DNA of 14,780 nt from Prevotellaceae bacterium UBA1746 (GCA_905369775.1 CAJPJR010000049.1:1-14780); one strand, 5' to 3'. Numbered from the stretch's first letter, positions 1-7,201 are shown. Translations and numbers: made by a program. Notes: generated by a model not told the origin, from the letters alone.

Positions 1-295
1 TCACCACCGGTGTGCCCCAGGTCGTGCGATCTTTCGACACGCTGTAGGTCATGGCCGTGAAACCCGCCACAGCGTTGCGGTAAACCACCGAGAGGCGAGC
101 CGGGGTGTGGCAGTCGCTGTTGGCGGCAATGAGGGTGGCGGTGAAGTCGCCCGTGTCCAACGTCGGGCACCCCTGGGCCGCCACACGCTGTGGGAGGCAG
201 AGGAGCAGCACGAGGAGCGCAACGAGGGCCGTTGCGCTTCGGCGCAGCAGGGTGGGGGTGGCGAGACGGAGGGGAGGGGGAAGGGGTTGTTTCAT
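1..295 (-). CDS. Secreted protein, N-terminal part (runs off the left edge)
   Basis: Reading leftwards from the ATG at 293-295, 98 codons are open to the window edge. The protein begins with a basic, proline-rich stretch (MKQPLPPPLRLATPTLLRR), then a hydrophobic core (ATALVALLVLLLCLP) and a likely signal peptidase I site after QRVAAQ, about residue 41. The mature part starts GCPTLDTGDFTATLIAANSD and continues with two cysteines and alternating beta-type residues (ARLSVVYRNAVAGFTAMTYS), as in immunoglobulin-like or PKD-like repeats of large Bacteroidota surface proteins. This domain reading is an inference from a short fragment. It has its own promoter candidate at 364-394. Codon use is as GC-rich as its neighbours. 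The function is unknown because most of the protein lies outside the window. Start confidence is good: the signal peptide begins directly at this ATG. Confidence 0.8.
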   Translation of the reverse strand, partial: MKQPLPPPLRLATPTLLRRSATALVALLVLLLCLPQRVAAQGCPTLDTGDFTATLIAANSDCHTPARLSVVYRNAVAGFTAMTYSVSKDRTTWGTPVV

Positions 296-363
296 CTTGA
301 CGTTTGTGAGGGAAAGGGGGTGAGGCGGCGACGGCGACCGCACATTTCGGTAAGTTGCTGCCA

Positions 364-394
364 CAAATATCTGAATAAACTGCAAGTTGACCAA
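364..394 (-). promoter_or_regulatory. Promoter of the left-edge secreted protein gene (-33/-7)
   Basis: On the minus strand, TTG (392-394) is followed by a 20-base spacer and GATATTTG (364-371). This matches the Bacteroidota pattern TTG-N17-23-TAnnTTTG except for one base of the -7 box. The predicted transcript would start near 357 and give a leader of about 60 bases before the ATG at 295. It is the only promoter in the window where both boxes can be seen at a normal spacing. Confidence 0.5.
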
Positions 395-1106
395 TTTTTG
401 GAATGGAATTAACGGCCTTCGGAGGGGAAATAACCGGTTTTTGTCGTCAGACTTGCACGAAAAACGGGAAATTGCGCACCCGAAGCGGCCGTCCTTTGCC
501 CATTATGCCCCACGAAGCGAAAGAGCAAATCGTTGATTTTGAGCGTCGACGCGGGCAGTCGTTGGACGAGTGGACAAAGTGAGTGGGTCGAAGCGTGAAA
601 ATGCACAATTTGCGCCGCAGCCTTCTGTGCGTTGTCGATTCTTTTTTTGTTTTTCGTTCGGGAAGCCTTGAAATAAAATGAATACTCCGCCCTTTGTTTC
701 CCTCTTAACCGACGAAAGGTGCGAATTTCGGCCTGCATTTCCCCGGAAGTGCACGGCGTGAAAACGTGTTTTTGCTGATGATTCGGCGATGAGAAGTTAA
801 TGTTTTCGTCCTTTCGGCGATTGTGCCCGTGGTTTCGCGCTGCTTTTCGGCCTTTTGCCGCCGCGCTCCCGCCGCGACGAAGAAAGCGGGGCGTTATGGC
901 ACAAAAGCTGCGGGTTTTCGTCGGCCGGTCGCCGCTTTTTTGCGAGCACCGCGAGCTCCGTCGGTGCGCAAGTCGTGCCCGTCCGCCCGAGTGCCCCCTC
1001 GGCGTCGGCGGTCGGTGTCGTCGTTTCGCGCCGTGTGCCGAAGCGGCTTGTGCTTGCCCCGCGGTGGGGCGCCGCCCTCCTCGGGCCCGCCCGAGCGCCT
1101 CCACGC

Positions 1107-1147
1107 AAAACACCCCGCCTGCACCGTGAGTCGGTGCAAGCGGGGTG
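1107..1147 (-). terminator. Rho-independent terminator of the beta-barrel receptor gene
   Basis: Read on the minus strand, CACCCCGC-TTGCACCG, a five-base loop (ACTCA) and CGGTGCAGGCGGGGTG form a long GC-rich stem with one small internal irregularity, directly followed by TTTTGCG. It lies about 55 bases after the stop codon at 1201-1203, which is where a terminator of that gene should be. Confidence 0.85.
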
Positions 1148-1164
1148 CGTGTTGTCCTGGGCGC

Positions 1165-1208
1165 AAGCGTGCCGCAGGTCAGAAGCAAGCGTGCCGCGGG
1201 TCAGAAGC
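1165..1208. repeat. 22-bp tandem duplication across a gene end
   Basis: Two adjacent copies of a 22-base unit lie at 1165-1186 and 1187-1208 and differ at one base (A1176 against G1198). The right copy covers the last codons and stop of the receptor gene; the left copy is in its 3' untranslated region. It looks like a small recent slippage or duplication event. Confidence 0.85.
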
Positions 1209-4200
1209 GCGGGCCTCGACCGCCGGGGCCGCCGTGTCCGCCACCCGGAGGGGGCATGACGGGGCGGAACTTGCCGCCGGGGCGACCTTCGGGGCCGTGG
1301 CCCTCAGGCGGCTCGGGCATTTTGGCACCGCCGAAGATGTTGAGGCGGTAGATGGCGTGGAGCATCACGTATTGGTTGAGCATGTTGGTCCACGAGTCGG
1401 TGCGTGCCAGCGCGGTGAGCGAACGGCTGATCTCGCTCTGCCGGCCCAAGAGGTCGAAAGCCTCCAGGCGCAGGGTGAGGGCCTTGTTTTTCAGCAGCGA
1501 CTGCGAGACCGAGGCGTTCCACACGAGCTCGTTGGTGTTGAAGGCCGAGGTCGAAAAACCGCGGCGCGAGGTCATGCGCAGATCGGTGGAGAAAGTCATG
1601 CCCCAAGGCAGGGTGAAGTTGGCCTCCGCCCCGTAGGCGAAGCTCCAGGTGTCGAGCCGGCCGGTGGTGAGCAGCGAGGAGTTGGAGTGCTGGTAGGCCA
1701 CGCGTCCGTTGAGAGTGGCGTCCCACCACGAGCGGCGGTAGGACAGATCGAGGCGCTCGGAGAGGGCGGTGACGGCGGTGCGGCTCTTGTCGGCCACGAC
1801 GCCGGCGAAGAGGGCGTTCACCTCACGCAGCGAAGGCGCGTCGGGCAGGGCGGAGGCGGCGCCCGAAGTGGCCACGTAACCCACCGAGCGGGTGAAGTTG
1901 GCATCGGTCGAGGTGGCGAGGTTCAACACCTTGGCGCGATCGAGCGGCGTGTTGAAAGTCAGGCCGGCCGCGGCGTTCCAGTTGCCATCGATGTTTTCGG
2001 GGCGGGTGAAACGGCGGCCCGTCACGTCGTCGTAGACGGTGAGTTGCGAGATGTTGCCCGTCGAGAGGGTGAAGTCGGCGTGTGCCATGAGGCCCTGCAG
2101 GCGTTCGGCGTTGTAGGCATTATAGAAGAGGTGCATCTCGTGGTTCCACACGGGGCGCAACCCGGGGTTGCCCACCGAGATGCGGAGGGGGTTGGCATTG
2201 TCGACCACGCCGATGAGCTGCGTCATGGAGGGTTGCGAGGAGCGTCCGCGGTAGTTGAAATCGAGGTTGGCGGTTTTCGAGAACGCATAGCGCAGTCGCA
2301 CGTTGGGGGCGAAGTTGAGCACATTGCGCACGGTGTCGATGCGGCCGATGCTGGCGCGCTCGTATTGCAGGCGGGTGCGTTCGGGCGAGAACTGCACGCC
2401 GGCCGAGAGGCGCACGGCGCCCACGTTGTAGCGCAGGCCGAGGTTCACGCGGTGGTTGTCGTAGCGATAGGTGGCGTGCTGCGAGTTTTGGGCATCGCGC
2501 ACGGCCGCTTGCACGTCGTCGGCGTTGAGGCGGCTGAGCAGTTGGGCGGGATCGAGCCACGAGAGGGTGCTCGACGAGCCCGGCACGTAGAGTTGCGAGA
2601 TCGTGCCCAAGCCGGTGTGCGCACTCAGGAAGTCGCTCAGCGTGTTGTAGCCGTCGAGGCTCAGAAGGTTGTAGAGGGTGCGGTCGCCCGTTGTGTATTT
2701 GTGTTCGTAACCGTAGCGGGTTTCGAGCAGGAGTTTGCCCACGAGCGGTTGCACGTAGGAGAGGCCCACGCGATAGTTCCACTGCGTCGAGGGGCGGTCG
2801 GAGAACTGGTGTGTGCCGCCCGCGGCCAGTCGCGGTCCGGCGGCGTCGGCCTTCACGCGCTTGTAGAGGTCGGCACGCGAATAGGCGTCGGCCGCGGTGG
2901 TGGTGTAGCCGCCGCGCGCTTCGAAGGCGATGTTGCGGCCGTTGCGCCCCCCGATGAGGCGCGTGAGGTTGAGTTCGCCTTCCACCTTGTGGGTGGTGGT
3001 GCGCGAAAGGTCGTAGCGCGTGTTGACGTTCTTGAGGAAATCGTCGGCCACGTGCACCGTGTCGCCGACAAAGCGGGTTTTGTGAACGCGCGCCAGCACG
3101 TCGTCGACGGCACTCACCCCGTAGCGCGCGAAGGGATCGGTGTCGAACGAGGCCGAGCGCGAGTTTTGCGTCGTGCGGCCCGTGCTGAAGTCGTAGTTAG
3201 GGCGGAAAGAAAGTTGCGTGAGCGAGTCGGGGTTCCACTTCAGGCGCAGGCGGGCGTGGAAGTCCTGGTTCAGGCCGTGGCTGTCGGCGTGCGCCGCGTC
3301 GAAGCTCCCCTTTTGCGTGGCGGTGACGAAGTTTTCGATCGACGAGATGGTCTCCGTGCGGTTGTCGTTGCGGAAGTAGATGGCGTTGCCCCCCAGTTCG
3401 AGGCGGCCGGCTTCGAATTTGCCGCGGCCGTTGTCCCACGAGAAGTCGGTGCCCGCCATGGTCGAAGTGGTGCGCCCGGCGTTGTTGCCCCAGAAGCCCC
3501 GCGGACCGCCGAAACCACGGTCGGCCACGTTGTTGTGCGAGGCGATGAGGCCCACGCGCGAGCGGTCGGTGAAGCGCATGGCCATGAGTTTGGCCGAGTA
3601 GAGGCCGTCGCCCTTGTCGTCGCGTCCGCCCGCCAGGTCGAGGTTGGAGATGAGGCTCTGATTGAGCTCACGTTTGGTGGTGATGTCGAGCACAAAACTC
3701 TCTTCGCCGTCGTCCACGCCCGTTTGCTCGGCGTAGTCGCTCTTCTTGTCGTAGGTTTTCAGGCGCGAGACGAGGTGGGTGGGCAGATTCTTCATGGCCA
3801 CCTTCGTGTCGCCCTTGAAAAAGTCTTTGCCGTTGATGAGAAATTCCTTCACCGTCTTGCCGTTCACCTTCACCGTGCCGTCGTCGCTCACCTCGGCCCC
3901 CGGCAGTTGCTTGACGAGCGCCTCGAGCGTGGAGCCTTCGGCCGTGCGGAAGGCCGAAGCGTTGAACACCGTGGTGTCGCCCTGCTGTTCGACGCGAGCG
4001 GCGGCCGTGCTCACCACCGCGGCGCGCAGGGCCATGTCGTTGCCCGCCAGGGCCAGCGTGCCCACATCGAGGCTGTCGGCACCGCCCGCGGCGAAGTTCA
4101 CGTCGCGCCCCGCAGAGCGCAGGCCCACGAAGCCCACGCGCAGCCGCAGGGCGGCCGTGGTGTCGGTGACAATGCGGAAGCGCCCGAGGCTGTCGGTCAC

Positions 4201-4377
4201 GGCACCGGCCAAAAACTTCGTGGTGTCGGCGCGCAGCACCAGGCGAGCGGTGGCCAACTCGAGGGGGCGCCCGTCTTTCTGCGAGACCACAGTGCCCGTG
4301 ATCACGCGCCGAGGGGCGGCAAACGCCACGCCGGCGCCCAACAGTAGGGCAAGGGGGAGATAATGTACCTTCTTCAT
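1201..4377 (-). CDS. Outer-membrane beta-barrel receptor (TonB-dependent-receptor-like, carboxypeptidase-like N-terminal domain)
   Basis: 1058 residues. A signal peptide covers residues 1-20 (MKKVHYLPLALLLGAGVAFA). Residues about 24-110 resemble the carboxypeptidase-regulatory-like domain (ITGTVVSQKDGRPLELATA, GAVTDSLGRFRI). Residues about 120-235 resemble a plug domain (AAVVSTAAARVEQQGDTTVF, STLEALVKQLPGAEVSDDG, EFLINGKDFFKGD). The remainder to about 1014 is aromatic-rich beta-strand sequence ending in LNQYVMLHAIYRLNIF, typical of the Bacteroidota 'outer membrane beta-barrel' family. Such proteins sit in the outer membrane and move or bind unknown ligands; no SusD-like partner is adjacent, so glycan import is not indicated. 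After the last strand a tail of about 44 residues rich in Gly, Pro and His (PEPPEGHGPEGRPGG, PPPGGGHGGPGG) follows. The ATG at 4375-4377 starts directly at the signal peptide. It is monocistronic, with a -7 box at 4468 and a terminator at 1107. Substrate unknown. Confidence 0.9.
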   Translation of the reverse strand: MKKVHYLPLALLLGAGVAFAAPRRVITGTVVSQKDGRPLELATARLVLRADTTKFLAGAVTDSLGRFRIVTDTTAALRLRVGFVGLRSAGRDVNFAAGGADSLDVGTLALAGNDMALRAAVVSTAAARVEQQGDTTVFNASAFRTAEGSTLEALVKQLPGAEVSDDGTVKVNGKTVKEFLINGKDFFKGDTKVAMKNLPTHLVSRLKTYDKKSDYAEQTGVDDGEESFVLDITTKRELNQSLISNLDLAGGRDDKGDGLYSAKLMAMRFTDRSRVGLIASHNNVADRGFGGPRGFWGNNAGRTTSTMAGTDFSWDNGRGKFEAGRLELGGNAIYFRNDNRTETISSIENFVTATQKGSFDAAHADSHGLNQDFHARLRLKWNPDSLTQLSFRPNYDFSTGRTTQNSRSASFDTDPFARYGVSAVDDVLARVHKTRFVGDTVHVADDFLKNVNTRYDLSRTTTHKVEGELNLTRLIGGRNGRNIAFEARGGYTTTAADAYSRADLYKRVKADAAGPRLAAGGTHQFSDRPSTQWNYRVGLSYVQPLVGKLLLETRYGYEHKYTTGDRTLYNLLSLDGYNTLSDFLSAHTGLGTISQLYVPGSSSTLSWLDPAQLLSRLNADDVQAAVRDAQNSQHATYRYDNHRVNLGLRYNVGAVRLSAGVQFSPERTRLQYERASIGRIDTVRNVLNFAPNVRLRYAFSKTANLDFNYRGRSSQPSMTQLIGVVDNANPLRISVGNPGLRPVWNHEMHLFYNAYNAERLQGLMAHADFTLSTGNISQLTVYDDVTGRRFTRPENIDGNWNAAAGLTFNTPLDRAKVLNLATSTDANFTRSVGYVATSGAASALPDAPSLREVNALFAGVVADKSRTAVTALSERLDLSYRRSWWDATLNGRVAYQHSNSSLLTTGRLDTWSFAYGAEANFTLPWGMTFSTDLRMTSRRGFSTSAFNTNELVWNASVSQSLLKNKALTLRLEAFDLLGRQSEISRSLTALARTDSWTNMLNQYVMLHAIYRLNIFGGAKMPEPPEGHGPEGRPGGKFRPVMPPPGGGHGGPGGRGPRF

Positions 4378-4467
4378 GGGGAGAAATCGTTAAGTCTGTG
4401 GGGCGGCCGCTTGCACTTTGTCAATCACAAAGCCGAAAAGGCCGTCGTATTTTCGTATTCTGTGCCG

Positions 4468-4475
4468 CAAAGTTA
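4468..4475 (-). promoter_or_regulatory. -7 promoter box of the beta-barrel receptor gene
   Basis: On the minus strand this reads TAACTTTG followed by CGGC, a perfect TAnnTTTG. No TTG is found 17-23 bases upstream, so the -33 box is weak or absent. The predicted leader is about 85 bases. Confidence 0.55.
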
Positions 4476-4605
4476 CCCATTGTCACGCACTTACGTCGCG
4501 ACGGCTGTCATAACAAAGCGAAACGACCCGACGAAAAAGGGGCGAAAATCGACGTTTTCCACCCTTTTGGCGACCGAAGGTGGCGATCGGCTCCGCTTTT
4601 ATGCT

Positions 4606-4613
4606 TATATTTG
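4606..4613 (+). promoter_or_regulatory. -7 promoter box of the ATPase/DUF4435 unit
   Basis: TATATTTG, a perfect TAnnTTTG, lies 40 bases before the ATG at 4654, giving a leader of about 35 bases. A clear TTG at -33 is missing. The box supports the start at 4654, because the in-frame extension further upstream (from 4363) would precede this promoter and overlap the divergent gene. Confidence 0.55.
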
Positions 4614-4653
4614 TCGGCACACCGCCCCCCGCGGTCACAAAACTCCCAGGCAC

Positions 4654-5484
4654 ATGGATTTTCACTACGCAACTCACATCCGACGCATCGAGATCAGCAG
4701 TCTTTGGAACGGGCGAAAGCCCATCGACTGGACGCTGCGGCCCGATGTCAACGTGCTCAGCGGCAAAAACGGCGCCGGCAAGAGCACCATCCTCGCCCGC
4801 CTCGTGCAGCGCGCCGCCCACCTCGCGCCCTCCGGCACCCTGCGCGGCGGACAACACGACGATGTGGCCCTCACCCTCGCCCCCGACGATGCCGAACTCG
4901 TGCGCTATGATCTCGTTCGCTCCGTCGACAGCCGCATCCTCCCCGCCGAGCGCATCGCCACCCTCGCCGACGGGGCCATCGTCACCGAACTCGACTGGCA
5001 ACTCTACCGCTTGCAACGCCGCTATCTCGACTACCAAGTGAACGTGGGCAACCGCATGATCGCGCTCCTCACCGAGGGCAGCGACACCGCCCGCGAGGAA
5101 GCCGCCGAAGCCGCCGCGGCCAAGACGCAGTTTCGCGACCTGATCGACGACCTCTTCAGCGAAACCGGCAAGCACCTCGACCGTTCGAGCAACGAGCTCC
5201 GCTTCCTCCAATACGATGAGCCCCTCTCGCCCTACGTGCTCTCCTCGGGCGAGAAGCAAATGCTCATTCTCCTGCTCACCGCCCTCGTGCAAGACCGCCG
5301 GCCCACCGTCTTCTTCATGGACGAACCCGAGGTGAGTCTCCATTTCGATTGGCAGAAGCGACTCATCTCGATGGTGCGTGCGCTCAACCCCCGCGCGCAA
5401 ATCATTCTCACCACCCACTCGCCCGCCGTGATCCTCGACGGGTGGGAGGACCACGTCACCGAAATCGAGGACATCACCCGCTGA
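4654..5484 (+). CDS. SMC/ABC-type AAA ATPase, partner of the DUF4435 protein (AriA/OLD-like)
   Basis: 276 residues, cytosolic. Walker A is GKNGAGKST (residues 37-45), the ABC signature is LSSGEKQ (196-202), Walker B is VFFMDEPE (219-226) and the H-loop is TTHSP with H255. This complete set marks an ABC/SMC-fold ATPase that should dimerise to hydrolyse ATP. The segment between Walker A and the signature (about 46-195) is short and partly alpha-helical (LYRLQRRYLDYQ; AREEAAEAAAAKTQF), so there is no long Rad50-like coiled coil. The neighbour 100 bases downstream on the same strand is a DUF4435 protein. ATPase plus DUF4435 is the composition of the PARIS anti-phage system (AriA plus AriB); this protein is smaller than the AriA proteins I know of, so orthology is not shown. 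I recall closely similar pairs as common in Bacteroidales chromosomes. The start at 4654 was chosen for its fit to the family and to the promoter at 4606. Function in this organism is inferred only. Confidence 0.85.
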   Translation: MDFHYATHIRRIEISSLWNGRKPIDWTLRPDVNVLSGKNGAGKSTILARLVQRAAHLAPSGTLRGGQHDDVALTLAPDDAELVRYDLVRSVDSRILPAERIATLADGAIVTELDWQLYRLQRRYLDYQVNVGNRMIALLTEGSDTAREEAAEAAAAKTQFRDLIDDLFSETGKHLDRSSNELRFLQYDEPLSPYVLSSGEKQMLILLLTALVQDRRPTVFFMDEPEVSLHFDWQKRLISMVRALNPRAQIILTTHSPAVILDGWEDHVTEIEDITR

Positions 5485-5584
5485 GGCGCTCGCCGCCGGC
5501 TGCTTTTGCGGCCGCCCCGCCCGTGTCGCACTGCCGGCCGCGCAAGTTGCCCTCGTGTCCCGCACTTTTTCGTCAACTACTGCC

Positions 5585-6874
5585 ATGTCTCGCCTCTCCG
5601 CCCAACTCAATTCTGCCTACATCGCCGCTGCCTCCCGCCTCGAAGGCCGGCGTGCCCGACCGCGCGCCGTGGCCTACGTCGAGAGCTACGACGACATCCT
5701 CTTCTGGCGCGACGTGCTCACCCGCGCGGCCCCGCACGTGCAGTTCGAAGTGGTCCTCCCCTCGCGCGTCACCCTGGGCCGGGGCAAGAAAATCGCCTTG
5801 GCCAACCGACTCGGCCCGCACATGATCGCCTGTGTCGACGCCGACTACGACGTTTTGATGCAGGGCGCCACCCCCACCAGCGCCGTGGTGTGCCGCTCGC
5901 CCCACGTTTTGCACACCGGGGTCTACGCCATCGAAAATTTGCAATGCCATGCCGAGGTGCTGCACCGCGTGTGTGTCATGGCCACGCTCAACGATCGCGA
6001 ACTCTTCGACTTCCGCGCCTTTCTCCAAGCCTTCTCCCGCACCGTCCACCCCCTCTTGGTGTGGAACGTGTGGGCCTATCGCTACGGCGCCTACACCCAA
6101 TTTTCGCTCACCGACTTTGCGCGCACCGTCGAGCTGCGAGAGGTGCAACTTCACCACCCCGAACGCATGATCGAAGCCCTCCGCCGCCGCGTGAACCGCC
6201 AGATCGCCACGCTACAACGCCGTTTTCCGCAGGCACGCGCCACCTACAAGCCCCTGCGCGACGAGTTGCAGCAACTGGGCGTGACGCCCGACAAGACCTA
6301 CCTCTATATGCGCGGTCACGACCTGGTGGATGTGGTGCTGGGCCCCCTCCTTGCGGTGGTGTGCGACAACCTGCGCCGCGAACGTGAGCGCGAAATCAAC
6401 CAATTGGCCTGCCACGCCGTGCAACAGCAGAACGAACTCGCCGCCTACCGCCATGCCGTGGCGCCCTTCGAGGAGATGCTGCGCAAACACACCGCCTACC
6501 ACAACACGCCCGAGTTCCTCCGCATCGAGGAGGCGGCTCGACAGCGCTTTGCGGGCGACTGGGAAACGCGCGATGCCACTGCCGACGACGCAGTCCTCGA
6601 TCTGGCCGACGAGCGCCCGATCGGTGCGCTCCCGACGGCCTGCTTCGCCGCCGAAGGGCCCGATGCGGAGGGGAATGCCCCCGCCCGTGTGAGCGAACGT
6701 GCGGCCGCGGCACCCGAAGGGCCCAACTCCCCGCGGAATGCCCTCGCCGCCGCTGCCGAGCCCCCGACGGCCACCGAGATGCCGACCGCGGCACGCCCGA
6801 AGTCCCCGACCGCGGCTGCCCGACTGCGCAACGGCGTGTGGACCTGGGGCGACGACGACGACGAGGTGGACTGA
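5585..6874 (+). CDS. DUF4435 (TOPRIM-like) protein with disordered acidic C-terminal tail (AriB/OLD-like)
   Basis: 429 residues. The N-terminal region matches DUF4435: AVAYVESYDDILFWRDVL with E33, then MIACVDADYDVLMQG with D85 and D87, which fits the E...DxD metal-binding pattern of TOPRIM nucleases and primases, and VYAIENLQCHAE (about 114-123). Residues about 195-325 are helical and charged (a coiled coil is possible around DNLRREREREINQLACHAVQ). Residues about 335-429 are low-complexity Ala/Pro/Glu-rich and end in WTWGDDDDEVD. The usual family member, as I know it, stops near residue 330, so the tail of about 95 residues is unusual. It should act with the upstream ATPase, either as a nuclease released or controlled by it (by analogy with AriB) or in nucleic-acid processing. 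A GTG start at 5555 is possible in frame; the ATG at 5585 fits the conserved N-terminus better. A long hairpin terminator follows at 6925. Confidence 0.83.
   Translation: MSRLSAQLNSAYIAAASRLEGRRARPRAVAYVESYDDILFWRDVLTRAAPHVQFEVVLPSRVTLGRGKKIALANRLGPHMIACVDADYDVLMQGATPTSAVVCRSPHVLHTGVYAIENLQCHAEVLHRVCVMATLNDRELFDFRAFLQAFSRTVHPLLVWNVWAYRYGAYTQFSLTDFARTVELREVQLHHPERMIEALRRRVNRQIATLQRRFPQARATYKPLRDELQQLGVTPDKTYLYMRGHDLVDVVLGPLLAVVCDNLRREREREINQLACHAVQQQNELAAYRHAVAPFEEMLRKHTAYHNTPEFLRIEEAARQRFAGDWETRDATADDAVLDLADERPIGALPTACFAAEGPDAEGNAPARVSERAAAAPEGPNSPRNALAAAAEPPTATEMPTAARPKSPTAAARLRNGVWTWGDDDDEVD
6651..6749 (+). repeat. Imperfect direct repeat inside the DUF4435 gene tail
   Basis: Two related 36-base segments lie at 6651-6686 and 6714-6749, offset by 63 bases (21 codons). 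They share CCGAAGGGCCC and GGAATGCCC at the same relative positions. They encode EGPDAEGNAPARVSE and EGPNSPRNALAAAAE. The tail therefore probably grew by in-frame duplication. Confidence 0.6.
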
Positions 6875-6924
6875 AACGCCGCCTTCGCGTTGCACCGTGC
6901 ACGATGAGGCGATGACGGTGTGCA

Positions 6925-6981
6925 AAAACGCGCAGACTTGAGCCGGAAGTAGCCTACTTTCGGCTCAAGTCTGCGCGTTTT
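6925..6981. terminator. Bidirectional Rho-independent terminator between convergent genes
   Basis: A 21-base arm at 6925-6945 (begins AAAACGCGCAGAC, ends TTGAGCCG) is perfectly complementary to 6961-6981. Inside, a G-T wobble (946/960) and four more pairs (AAGT/ACTT) close on the loop AGCCT. The stem is therefore 26 pairs with no true mismatch. Each strand ends its stem in TTTT, so it can stop transcription from the plus-strand DUF4435 gene and from the minus-strand genes on the right. Confidence 0.92.
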
Positions 6982-7114
6982 CTGTGTGCTCGGCACGCTG
7001 TTTTGGCCTTGCCGCGCGGTGTTGCCGTGCTCGCGATCGGGCTGTTTCCTCGGCAGTGGGAGCGATGCATTGGGGCAGCGTGGCCTCGTCGACCTTGCCG
7101 CGCAAAGACGACGA

Positions 7115-7167
7115 AGCCCGCTCCGACGAGAAGTCCCACAGTGGGGGCTTCCCGCACAGAGCGGGCT
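7115..7167. other. Two-level hairpin in the convergent intergenic region
   Basis: AGCCCGCTC (7115-7123) pairs perfectly with GAGCGGGCT (7159-7167). Inside it, AAGTCCCA (7131-7138) and TGGGGGCTT (7142-7150) form a second stem around a three-base loop. No T-run follows on either strand, so this is not a standard intrinsic terminator. It may be a structured 3' end or a small-RNA element. Confidence 0.55.
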
Positions 7168-7183
7168 GCAATGGAGCGAGCGT

Positions 7184-7201
7184 GGCGCCTCGAGAGGCGC
7201 C
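7184..7201 (-). terminator. Hairpin just after the small-protein gene
   Basis: GGCGCCTC (7184-7191) and GAGGCGCC (7194-7201) are perfectly complementary with only two bases between them. On the minus strand the structure begins 12 bases after the TAA at 7214-7216. No T-run follows, so it may protect the 3' end or slow polymerase rather than terminate by itself. Confidence 0.45.

Larger units (their letters stand above)
296..1200. other. Long intergenic stretch without a convincing gene
   Basis: About 900 bases separate two minus-strand genes. Open frames exist in several phases, but they have low-complexity Arg/Pro/Ala-rich translations and no domain or secretion signal, so I call none. The part 420-790 is visibly richer in A and T (for example the T-run near 641-656) than the part 800-1110, which is very GC-rich. 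Identifiable items are the promoter at 364-394, a bulged hairpin at 940-971 (TTGCG-CACCG pairing with CGGTG-CGCAA), a short palindrome at 1080-1095 (CTCGGGC/GCCCGAG), the terminator at 1107-1147 and a tandem duplication at 1165-1208. No tRNA, RNase P, tmRNA or SRP RNA signature was seen. Confidence 0.6.

Noticed and set aside
409..1188. A 259-codon minus-strand frame in the long intergenic stretch
   Set aside because: It overlaps the terminator of the receptor gene, has a low-complexity Arg/Ala/Pro-rich first half, no domain and no promoter. It is a chance open frame.
823..4347. A 1174-codon open frame on the plus strand
   Set aside because: It is the antisense of the beta-barrel receptor. 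The translation is biased (Val/Gly/Glu/His repeats) without any domain, and the minus-strand frame has signal peptide, plug and barrel motifs.
4363..4653. 97-codon N-terminal extension of the ATPase
   Set aside because: It would begin inside the divergent receptor gene and upstream of the -7 box at 4606. The conserved protein begins at MDFHYATHIRR.
5485..5584. Possible terminator or promoter between the ATPase and DUF4435 genes
   Set aside because: The 100-base gap is GC-rich with only imperfect GGCCG pairing, no T-run and no TAnnTTTG box, so the two genes are best read as one transcription unit.
4483..5610. A 375-codon minus-strand frame opposite the ATPase
   Set aside because: The plus-strand frame carries all Walker, signature and H-loop motifs. 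The opposite frame has only biased Gly/Val/Glu composition.
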